From the NCBI RefSeq assembly GCF_011766325.1, contig NZ_BLLG01000026.1:1-64000 (forward strand): a stretch of 64,000 nt of DNA. The letters are read 5' to 3'. Within the stretch, counting starts at the first letter, position 1. Each line of letters opens with the position of its first letter. The DNA is from Streptomyces pacificus (GTDB taxonomy: Bacteria > Actinomycetota > Actinomycetes > Streptomycetales > Streptomycetaceae). Positions 60,101-64,000 of this stretch are shown here, piece by piece. A program made the translations under genes and the position numbers. The notes under the pieces are model-generated. The model ran no database searches, was not told where the DNA came from, and worked only from the letters and a program-made list of their open reading frames with translations.

Positions 60101-62754
60101 GTGTCGTCTGTGCTGTCCACGGTATCCGCAGCGCCCGTGAGGTCTGTTCTGCTGGCGGTGTGATGCGTCGTCGGGGCCACCGCCGGGCCGGTGAGGGGGC
60201 GGCTCCTGACCGGGGCGCCCGGCCCTTCGCGGGTCAGTTCGACGGCAGCGCGCACCGGGCGACCTGCTCCGTCCGGTGCGACCGGAGGTCCGAGTGCCAC
60301 CACCCTGTCCGTTCCCGCCCGGTCGAGCAGTTGGGCCGCTGCCGGTGAGCCCTCTCCGGGCGGTGGCGTCTCCGAAACCACGAGCGTCAACGGCGGCGGC
60401 TCACCGGAAGCGGAGTCGCCGGAGATCTCGGTGTCCGACGTGGCTCCTGGCATCCCGTCGGCGATCTGCCCCCCGGTGCTGCCGCTGTACGAGCCGGTGG
60501 TGTCCACCGCCTGCGGAGGGGTGGAGTCTGCGGCGACTCCTTCGAGGACCGGGCTGGATGCGGGGTCGAGCGAGCCCGAAGCGGCGTCGATCCCCCGCGG
60601 GCCGGCCGCCACCGCGGAGGAATCCCTCCCGGGTGACGTGTCGTCCGTGGCGAGGGTGCCGTCCGCTCGGCCGCCGGCACCGGGAGCGCGGGTGTCCTGG
60701 GTCGCTGTCGCTGAAGAGCCCGACGGCGTGGCGCCGAAGGCGGGGGTACCGGGGGTGGGAGTACCGGGGGTGGGAGTACCCGGGGCGGCGGTACCGGCCG
60801 GGCGCCCGCCGGCCCCGGTCGCATGGTTTGCGCCGGGCAGGGATGAACTGGTGGGGGGGTGGGTGGCGGAGGTCTGCGGGGGAGTGGTCGAGGTGGCTCC
60901 GCCGAGGGAGCCGTGGGAGCTGGCGGTGGGTGCGTCGGTGGTGGGGGCGGGTGCCCCGGCGACAGGGGTGGGTTCGGTGGTGGGTGTGCTGGTGGTGAGC
61001 GTGGAGTCGGTGGTGAGCGTGGGGTCGGTGGTGGGTGTCCCGGCCGCGACGGCGGCGTTGGTGGCGGGTGCGGGTGCGGGTGCGGGTGCGGGTGCGGGTG
61101 CGGGTGCGGGTGCGGGTGCGGGTGCGGGTGCTCCGGTTGTGACCGGGGAACCGACCACGACATGGACGCCGAGGCCGTCGAGGGCGAGGCGGATCTCGTC
61201 GGCGTCCGTCCGCGCCGCGGCGCTGTCCACGGCGGGGATGACGCGGACCTCGGGCACCGAAGCCAGGTCGGTGTGGAGGCCCTCCCGGACGCCGATCTCG
61301 GCACTGCCGGGCCGCGTCCCGCCGCGCAGGGCGCCGAGGTCGCGCAGTGCCTGCTCGCGGACGTCGGCGGGGCCGTTGCGGACCTGCCGCCACAGCTCAC
61401 TCTCCGTCGCGGGCATGGGCGTTGAATGCGGGAGGTGCTGAGGCGCTTCCAGGTTCGTCTGCTGCGGGGGAGTGCCGGGAGCGGTGCCCATGTCACCGAC
61501 GCTCTCCGTGATCGGGGAGGCGTTCGCCCCGCCCTCCTGTCCGCCTGCTGCGGGCGAGTCCCCAGAGGGCCGTCTCTCGGACTCCCCGGACTCCCCGGCA
61601 TCCCCGCGGTCTCCGGTGTCCTCGCTCGCTGCGGTGCCGCCGGAGACGGTGGGCGGCCGGTTGCGGAGGTTGTCGATGGCATGGTGCAGTTCGGTGCCGC
61701 TGTTCACGACGGCGCCGATGATCGCGGCCTCGACCTGGCTGCTGATGCCCGCTCCGACGAACGTGTACCAACTGGTCGACCAGTCTCCGTCGTAGGCGCC
61801 CTTGATCAGGATCTCGGCGAGGGCCTCACCGGCGCCGGCGGCGACGAAGTCGGTGGTCCCCATGAGTCCGTAGTGGCCGGCCAGCGCGCCCTTGCGGTCG
61901 GCGTTGTCGCGCACGAACTGCTTGTCCCACCAGAGGTTCTCATTGTTCCGCACGCGCGGCGACGGGTTGCCCGTGAGGTCGGTGCCCGGGACGTCGTACC
62001 CGTTGGGCTTGCTCTTGAAGTCGAGGTCCGTTCCGTTCTTCAGGAAGCTGCGGTCGTAGCTTCGGACGATGTTCCTCGCCAGGTCGTCGAAGATCCCGGT
62101 CAGCAGCCCCGCTCCGGCACCGAACACCGCGGACTTGAGGATCTCGCCCCAGTCGAAGCTGTCGGGGCGGCGGCCCTCCGGCGCGAAGTTGATCATGGCC
62201 AGCCGCACCGCGAACGTGGCGAACGCCTCCTGGAAAGCCTCGGTGAGGGACGGCGTCAGGCGCAGTCGCTGGAGCATATGGCTGAGCGTGGTGAGGATGA
62301 CGAGTCGGCTGCGGAGTTTGGCCATCATGATCTGGCTGGATGTGACGCCGCCGGTGAAGACGGACATGGCCAGGTAGACGGCGATCTCGATGAGCAGCCG
62401 GATGACCTCGGCGATGATCTGCCACTTGGACTCCATGATGTTCATGGAGGTCTTGCGTCGCCCTTCGGCGATCTTGTCCAACTGGTCGGCGAACTCTCGG
62501 ATGTGGTTCTTCCCCCCGTCACCGGTGAGCGTGCCCATCGCCTTCGAGTACGACGTGGCGAGATCGTCCGGCATGGAGCGGCCGATGTCGTGGACGGACT
62601 TGTCGACCAGCGAGGACAGCCGGTTGACCTTCCGACCCAGGCCGGCGTAGGGCTTGCGGCTCTGGTACGCGAGGTCCTCGTCCGCGTCGGTGAGTCTCTC
62701 CCCCGTGAGGATGAAGAGCATCGCGTTGACCTCGGGCGATGCCTGAATGCTCAT
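48106..62754 (-). CDS. 4,882-residue multidomain ESX-associated polymorphic protein
   Basis: One uninterrupted frame. Residues 1-370 resemble the WXG100-like/CpnT N-terminal domain of type VII effectors (VRNNENLWWDKQFVRDNADR), with hydrophobic stretches at about 110-180. After Pro/Thr/Ala linkers (370-1100) comes a caspase-like segment with His1222-Gly and Cys1269 (VAAHGTPR; LVLFACRTG), then an OTU-like segment with Cys1677 (PGDGDCFFRSLL) and His1862 (GIDHYDAL). Beta-rich modules fill 2085-3775. Then follow a papain-like deamidase (Cys3939 PNCGE, His4022 GHDWALVH, Asp4038 WVDVHGG), a GT-A-like region (about 4160-4420, AVQDFDDGSRM) and a second OTU-like end (Cys4732 DGDCLYHAV, His4849 GDHYEVH). 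Probably exported or surface-held. ATG follows AGGACGG. Confidence 0.85.
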   Translation of the reverse strand: MSIQASPEVNAMLFILTGERLTDADEDLAYQSRKPYAGLGRKVNRLSSLVDKSVHDIGRSMPDDLATSYSKAMGTLTGDGGKNHIREFADQLDKIAEGRRKTSMNIMESKWQIIAEVIRLLIEIAVYLAMSVFTGGVTSSQIMMAKLRSRLVILTTLSHMLQRLRLTPSLTEAFQEAFATFAVRLAMINFAPEGRRPDSFDWGEILKSAVFGAGAGLLTGIFDDLARNIVRSYDRSFLKNGTDLDFKSKPNGYDVPGTDLTGNPSPRVRNNENLWWDKQFVRDNADRKGALAGHYGLMGTTDFVAAGAGEALAEILIKGAYDGDWSTSWYTFVGAGISSQVEAAIIGAVVNSGTELHHAIDNLRNRPPTVSGGTAASEDTGDRGDAGESGESERRPSGDSPAAGGQEGGANASPITESVGDMGTAPGTPPQQTNLEAPQHLPHSTPMPATESELWRQVRNGPADVREQALRDLGALRGGTRPGSAEIGVREGLHTDLASVPEVRVIPAVDSAAARTDADEIRLALDGLGVHVVVGSPVTTGAPAPAPAPAPAPAPAPAPAPAPATNAAVAAGTPTTDPTLTTDSTLTTSTPTTEPTPVAGAPAPTTDAPTASSHGSLGGATSTTPPQTSATHPPTSSSLPGANHATGAGGRPAGTAAPGTPTPGTPTPGTPAFGATPSGSSATATQDTRAPGAGGRADGTLATDDTSPGRDSSAVAAGPRGIDAASGSLDPASSPVLEGVAADSTPPQAVDTTGSYSGSTGGQIADGMPGATSDTEISGDSASGEPPPLTLVVSETPPPGEGSPAAAQLLDRAGTDRVVALGPPVAPDGAGRPVRAAVELTREGPGAPVRSRPLTGPAVAPTTHHTASRTDLTGAADTVDSTDDTRATGRGARSGTRDAVDATDTMGTVDGTDTVDGSTDIWFPGADVLMPLADALSPDRGSRPATESTGQAGGPSLADAPTASSATPVRPTTSMHGEGTTPSPPSAPAPEAAEAASPSHAWRGAADDMSRGWSGTDSLGTGGEASGTGTRTELGTERDVTAIPQSAVAAETSPMAPSSVFSSTAVIEAPASPPTAPPSRAAAPPTAAPPSGRIVVRPANAGLAGAQSDTRNTAEKVVTSLDGHRVPLEQLRRWVPETADGPRQGRAVSTLTVSPSRAEDEADANPRALLDQDGFRSVRTTSTAPAAGAGATPPVRSAVFTGPSTPLPGAGTRTGADYVAAHGTPRTVTLGSDDLAHPTVTVSGVQLGEVLRSWAAEGDQDRPLVLFACRTGRQPERAGLPVAQHVANRTGRPVYAPTTDVGTAEDRDGNVRAVLVEGAEGPGRWRLFTPEPAGAELDALARDAGLHTGTEPAGAFTRARALQQIRTLREALGPDAEQRPENRELLAALAFVDDLRWHSPEAAARYGDPGMTPDLLRRMVADRRGTAIGTTAADPAAAPSVEQYTAFLRDAAGLRAVAGPGTTLDALLPPSPPTLPPTTLVSPDEARGLSYAESARITWSLSGDPLPLSELGLNEEDTAELIRRKSDPGVLAHRDTDGDTTTQRARRRSDPGNASPPHIDTTDTEPGTTAEPDHPRTPRPRLAAEQQENHTATPPPPSDESEAGPEAGAEARPETRPETETEARPETEAEARPETRPETGAETEAGAGPGAQPDPGILVRAHDMVFRRLNTPGDGDCFFRSLLDSARSQGLNAPWTGRSVPELRRLLRDRIIAAGPDPVTGSLDPVAVVVADLRSSAPGIAKDGSDRRRIDDEWEGIRKAVVDRGDAEGWRKILRNSAYRDLLAVAATPSAARELTYHGLVAAAAERTSLWTSPFADDLPQALARALALDLRLVLPGSQPPIALGGPGDRPSLYLAYNGIDHYDALAPQPVPEAATVPIAVNPDAEDGSPHRAGTAVPGETVGPDAAEAADPGDNADPVDSTNPADTTDSTDSTDTADTADTTDTTDTATDRPAASGTAGNLPPTVDNGTRTGQEVAPQPRPVTESGTTDAQGRQSPPPVRPADASPDQQAPADRQAPAEAPEGGAQGALEEERAPTDGTPAAANPDPVEADGTPAPTSTDDTPTDEPAQSPAPDPVLAGRHTTSMAGKKITEDPGPDGVRERIEALLGDHGKDVSVAQRLDAALDPANFRKQHDPMLNGGWRFTVHADGRPHEIEVRATAGPWTLDAVTDPAEDNDGEGFGVPSQSAYDSPPRKVEMASSGPNLDLPFTVIRPLGDQLSLLFSPSITWGGTSHDRSTTVAWSSQTANKFALTGRTDSYTSRFSYQVTVTDHQGARLTAEGADAPVTGTVRADVPRPESLAEGRPRSWRGWGHTRAPEPGESPATAHRTPEPAPGHPVSITGLDTARKAVYEALAREARPDGTAHQDIEDFFRPSHIIDEFEHASGRGLMSKQLRLSDGRRAYLHLTVEPDDSLALHTVDDKATLGSKWSSEHGRNRTEKSSWSVGLGGGASVNVSDDGPLWLTGTVGYAHSRTVGHGVKGKHIVGTESHHERSDRADLVATRVRIHVWLTSSALRPGLDGWYGTDTTPIGDHTPPAERQQSPHPSDHVAITIEPQHGEVLHAVPHDTPAPPAAGDRPQLDPERLADPVAAQLTTFLHVPGSLELEDHIVHVMSQRFPGVLPPPEAVRPGTGATPGGDAGERHRITPQSWENLRSLRRLLIPSQLRGAGAMLLEGTYRIALDAPRLPLLGERTYEILIKAEPARGDHLGSRKSTAKAASTRTTGEDKSATRGYKHAVNISGTLRHPQTESDTLRGFTAAGLDFTPDNPSHGVTTGFETEVTRTFSLESETDVYAHPVTYRVLIGVQDPEHPTTRLSTAEQPPSPTRHTGQVEPGGRLTVEVARESGTTGTAPPAGLPGLDMLPQRHAIRHVTDGDGFRDKALQSLAGAFEKRSVEATASTALQRAVRAVRWATGFDDVRNGTPPPAVGGLRKALDGMADDGHLRSLLSASHGGWANSGDEQVGSGRNRDTIGLSARTRLSHFRFRGTMPGEGTLEIETTSSTSTAVADKNSRALKLGVGHDTAHYPSAGDAAESFQPRGGPRIKGGSGWSDGDNVKQKTTTSRKTAHQGTWHLYEADADVTVQGRVTAWDGVVTVGAPESSRHRVLVLLSDDDVRRLGTEGTADTGAPARTAPADPTVPRRAPLLEQGLLSGAIAHIPSSDEILGEIDRQIRGLEEAADVPVTALEFAGTFSPENLSANYEELVGQGIFEYRVQESHTGRMVTRVLVRGVPQHEWTDEGDHSTGNTTRKVGLSQTVTGSSGRNWSGGLDANSRLSYAPIAKSGSDGSSADGPPPVFRSWGWAPSLGAEFSPASSADAGVTTKVEYKTSKFGDMVRFANRMRFEVTVTRRTVYPLLGERPGDVVAPGLVEPTWPVHVYVPTSLTEHGQAWVLQGGTSTGTPVGTAPVTADRAERDRWQQSLDSAHDLVGFDSQGALLGDAETLLTVPRPGTGGIRNLLGAVSGWVTSAFSTAPAAITADQEAAGTDGYRLVATPRQGRGTTTANRGPGHPDGYSLAATPRQGGNTDQGQTAPSLRYWPEGITLEAAHSVVRSVASGPRPEGSTNPLLREQRLTPEQQAALRQALSQQTLTSVFHQLKDPARGYRTIPLGSDGRTGLELRLRPTGEAQELSTRDEGSDEVTVSTEHESSTTSTAGVTAALKPATSHVFLAERTTDGNGSTVIVPLPSDVAKAEYNATFESKKPVTLSPGVPSRTLTLPTVPHGKSADEPGKATLKGAQVLMRQPVRLTTQNFDENGTYGNTADTDGHVYYWVARTTGEAAAGSTSTDGASEAPEPARSPSTPTPESNEHNPTQPTEPTTTEPQQTDQTHPTTPNTPTTPNTPTTPHPDPTPEPESNHTPATPPPTRKQRAEEPTGPGAPAKRPRTPRHENTDAVLRDRGLVPPSPEEHQRVRERAAELDAFAAPHRPLLSAITRGFTGPNCGETVEAYRDTWFGRPRAAGFLAAGAGRAGPERGFAWTVYKRHDMPLSYGRGSAGFDAVLDLVTRGGPGSFATVLAGDHGSVGHDWALVHTGDGALLWVDVHGGTVHPAEPDRPPAELPPHVRIWASAADRHEGRLTGTGTSDPYLLSPDSEHPEARFGMSSDVEMEEVPTAHATPPDADVPGSTRQRLADLTLDDRHVNGAFRQLTSRTRGDFPTDEDYRYYVRRTAGRQSDDDYLDYVRESVEQARPLAFVINTMTGHADAHRAGEVIESLLSGLDGYAGRLAIVIGVNAVETKGQVLAEAVASVEKQVEKLDVPVAVVPSTFTGSFPYGTMRNAVLHSPESIAAVQSLMGLGLHPYIAVQDFDDGSRMVPSGVHVFTHFEQLLDPPELRSPDPGEALPPSRPLLMTGGYRVPGPEEGEQQKRLIEDTRRRYEAKDVTVPEQLTDRVEQRAFLERFRRAVADDMRERRFQAGIHPLLPYAPEPNLFVDGAAVLPPPAGGGSDRPDVRFSDKGAELTGLARQLNRYNAWELGRRYDSELAEVEGRSFEVPRSTTAEDTPTTLPTGADEVLERVRADAENHRLPFRGPAYVTDFESGAVVTDLSRIAYAFLESGERKLLQSHADLGTVTNRFFSNDSGGSTRGAKKGISLAAHRSNYAFHNSSTYWSHEPRRAEFAGIPAGSKELPAKSRGNLGHAKRNVMADAISAPMTGSFTGLKAGVSDSHKVWAAQELALSTPVLRAGRRLADLLFGTGSEGGPGDGGARLRTSVSRLDVFPARAEGGPSGQEIPADGDCLYHAVNRALSGLAPSGGAARELRTSVVRWTLAPENLGTAVRYADEHGEAFDDVVNVLAVSGNWNEGAGDLAPRLVASALDIVIRIHLAGGRVHELLPLGAAGADGLRVIDLSLSGDHYEVHQGEQGPFLTKRPSEDVHADDVPPPKRTRP
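57841..57930 (-). repeat. 60-bp-period repeat in a Glu/Arg/Thr-rich linker
   Basis: The 30 bp at 57841-57870 recur at 57901-57930, and the wider 57820-57960 region is built of TCGGG/TTCGG words. In the protein it is an ETRPETEAEAR-type linker just before the first OTU-like domain. All steps are multiples of 3. Confidence 0.75.
61064..61129 (-). repeat. Eleven perfect GCGGGT hexamers coding (Ala-Pro)n
   Basis: A 66-bp perfect hexanucleotide array inside the giant gene, encoding an Ala-Pro rod at about residues 542-563. Copy-number change would keep the frame and alter linker length. Confidence 0.9.
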
Positions 62755-62847
62755 CGAAGGCCGTCCTGTGTGCCGTCCCGCGGGCCCCGCGGGCAGGGTG
62801 GAACCGCCGCTCCCGGCAGGGAGCGGCCGATACCGGCGGCACGGGCG

Positions 62848-63243
62848 TCAGTGGCGGACATGCCCGCCCGTGACGCCGTCGCCGCCCGTGGCGAGGTCGC
62901 TGCCCAGGCCGTCGGTGTCGATGCGGCTTCCGCTGCGGTCGATCTCCTCGATGTTGTGGTCGCGGGTGTCCTGCATCAGCCTGACCTGGCTGACGGTGGC
63001 GTCCGTGATGGCCACGAGCGCGTCGCGGATGGCCAGCATGGTGTCCTTGGTCGCCTGTCGCTCCCTCTGCTCCTGCGGCTTGGCGCTCGCCGCGAACTCA
63101 CCCTGGGTTCCGGGCCACCCGACGGTGGGGGCCAGCTCGTCGATGAACTCCTCGGTGATGGCCTTGGCCATGGCGCCGATCTTCTCCAGCTGTCCCGCCA
63201 GGGACTCGATCCGCTGCGGATCGGCGTAGTAGCGCTCTGACAC
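62848..63243 (-). CDS. Small helical WXG100/ESX-like protein
   Basis: A 131-residue protein. It has two predicted helices around a W-P-G turn: IESLAGQLEKIGAMAKAITE, then VGWPGTQGEF, then the long helix QRERQATKDTMLAIRDALVA continuing to residue 105. The WPGT turn and helix-hairpin layout resemble WXG100-superfamily secretion partners. A Gly/Asp-rich tail follows. GTG at 63243 is 2 nt after the stop of the YbaB-like gene. It lies directly upstream of the giant gene, suggesting a chaperone or co-secreted adaptor for it. Confidence 0.7.
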   Translation of the reverse strand: MSERYYADPQRIESLAGQLEKIGAMAKAITEEFIDELAPTVGWPGTQGEFAASAKPQEQRERQATKDTMLAIRDALVAITDATVSQVRLMQDTRDHNIEEIDRSGSRIDTDGLGSDLATGGDGVTGGHVRH

Positions 63244-63245
63244 CG

Positions 63246-63698
63246 TCAGTCCTCCCCGTCCTCGCCGAGTGCGTCGCGCCAGGTGCCGGCGGTGCGGTCG
63301 GGGCGGGCCGGTTCGTCGTCGCCCTCGAGTACCTCGGGGCCGAAGATGCGCTCCCAGTCCAGCTCGAAACCCTTGAGCTCCGGCACGTCGCTGCTCGGCC
63401 CGGTGAACGGGGCCATCGCCTTCATCACATGGCGATTCATCTTCAGGCGAGCCGCGTTCGCCGCCTCCAGGACACTGGCGGCGAGCTCCTGGGGAGACAT
63501 GGCGCGGTACTTGTCCTCCAGGAAGTCGATCCCCGTCAGCTCCCCCTGCGGGCCCACCGTGGCCCGAACCGCGCGGTCCGACGACAGTACGGCGAACGAC
63601 GCCTGCCGCAGCTCCCGTTCGGTGCGTGCGACCGCCTCCTGGGCAGCCTGGAGTTCGGCCATCGCCCGCTCCAGGCGCTTCTCCAGAGGTTCCGTCAC
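63246..63698 (-). CDS. YbaB/EbfC-like protein in the ESX-type operon
   Basis: A 150-residue protein with a long N-terminal coiled helix (LEKRLERAMAELQAAQEAV), a beta-sheet core (FAVLSSDRAVRATVGPQGEL, TGIDFLEDKYRAMSPQELA) and a C-terminal helix, the layout of YbaB/EbfC nucleoid-associated proteins. Versions next to ESX/WXG100 genes are common in Streptomyces and may act as EspG-like chaperones rather than DNA-binding proteins. The acidic tail (GDDEPARPDRTAG) is an extra. The start is GTG at 63698. It is followed after 2 nt by the WXG-like gene. Confidence 0.7.
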   Translation of the reverse strand: MTEPLEKRLERAMAELQAAQEAVARTERELRQASFAVLSSDRAVRATVGPQGELTGIDFLEDKYRAMSPQELAASVLEAANAARLKMNRHVMKAMAPFTGPSSDVPELKGFELDWERIFGPEVLEGDDEPARPDRTAGTWRDALGEDGED

Positions 63699-63875
63699 GC
63701 CCGTTCCGTCCTTCCGTGTCGCTCTCTCTTGACGTACGGCCACGATCCGCGCGTCCGATTCCCGCACGGCCCTCGTCCGTGTCCGGGCCGCTCCGAAACG
63801 GTCTGCGCCCGGGCGGAGTTGCCGGGCCGGACGACGTCCGGTGTCCGGCACGATCATGCCCTATCGCCGCGATGG

Positions 63876-64000
63876 TCACCGACCGATGACGGCGGGAGTG
63901 CCGCCCTCCTCGGTGCCCCAGACGTCGGCGTCCTCCTCCAGATAGCCGGCGGAGCTGGTGGGACGGGTGGTGCTGCCGCCCGGCTCCGAGTCCTCCTCGC
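63876..64000 (-). CDS. C-terminus of a YLxED-WG protein (runs off right edge)
   Basis: The last 40 residues of a protein whose N-terminus is outside the window. The tail is disordered (EEDSEPGGSTTRPTSSAG) and ends GYLEEDADVWG...PAVIGR. Streptomyces WXG/PPE-like proteins of type VII loci often end in a YLxED-x-x-WG-type tail, sometimes followed by PPVIG. That fits with the YbaB-like and WXG-like genes downstream. Likely the first visible gene of the giant-toxin operon. Confidence 0.55.
   Translation of the reverse strand, partial: EEDSEPGGSTTRPTSSAGYLEEDADVWGTEEGGTPAVIGR

Overview
The base composition, GC-rich third codon positions, GTG/TTG starts and gene families (conservon parts, DUF397/DUF5753 pair, NsrR/Hmp pair, RNHCP proteins, ESX-type effector operon) point to a Streptomyces or close relative. 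No rRNA, tRNA or CRISPR array was seen. The window looks like chromosomal-arm accessory DNA: many single genes and short operons, transposase remnants, decayed genes and simple repeats.

Layout. 1-600: transposase start and a decayed metallopeptidase. 0.8-3.7 kb: methionine aminopeptidase diverging from a small XRE regulator, a PadR regulator coupled to a membrane protein, and a DUF2269 protein behind a 34-bp palindrome. 4.3-7.5 kb: NhaA antiporter and an alanine/glycine symporter, each with a strong terminator hairpin. 8.1-13.7 kb: tandem repeats, a DUF1232 protein, a three-gene molybdenum aldehyde oxidoreductase operon and an unknown gene. 13.8-18.3 kb: YjbR protein, CDF metal exporter with a possible leader peptide, NfeD/stomatin pair and a GAP-family membrane protein. 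18.8-23.3 kb: a P450 converging on a stand-alone Pls-like protein with two carrier domains, duplicated almost perfectly at DNA level.

23.9-31.9 kb: two multi-pass membrane proteins, nsrR and hmp with matching 23-bp operators, a small membrane protein, an N-formylglutamate amidohydrolase, and a broken conservon keeping only its GTPase. 32-36.2 kb: a secreted ETX/MTX2-like pore-forming toxin, an ISL3 transposase remnant and a two-gene VWA surface operon. 36.6-41.4 kb: a NUDIX gene coupled to an ECF sigma factor fused to an extracellular CAP domain, then an ATPase/unknown pair diverging from a DUF5753 regulator plus DUF397 protein across a dyad. 41.7-47.7 kb: GH4 glycosidase, two RNHCP zinc-ribbon proteins with an upstream uORF, a YchJ-like protein and a BCCT transporter.

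48.1-64 kb: the standout locus, an ESX/type VII-like operon read right to left. It has the tail of a YLxED-WG protein, a YbaB-like protein, a small helical protein and one 4,882-residue polypeptide. After a WXG100/CpnT-like head and long low-complexity linkers, this giant carries five catalytic-looking segments: caspase-like His-Gly/Cys, OTU-like, papain-like deamidase, GT-A-like and a second OTU-like. No immunity gene is visible beside it. It is the best candidate for an undescribed system here.
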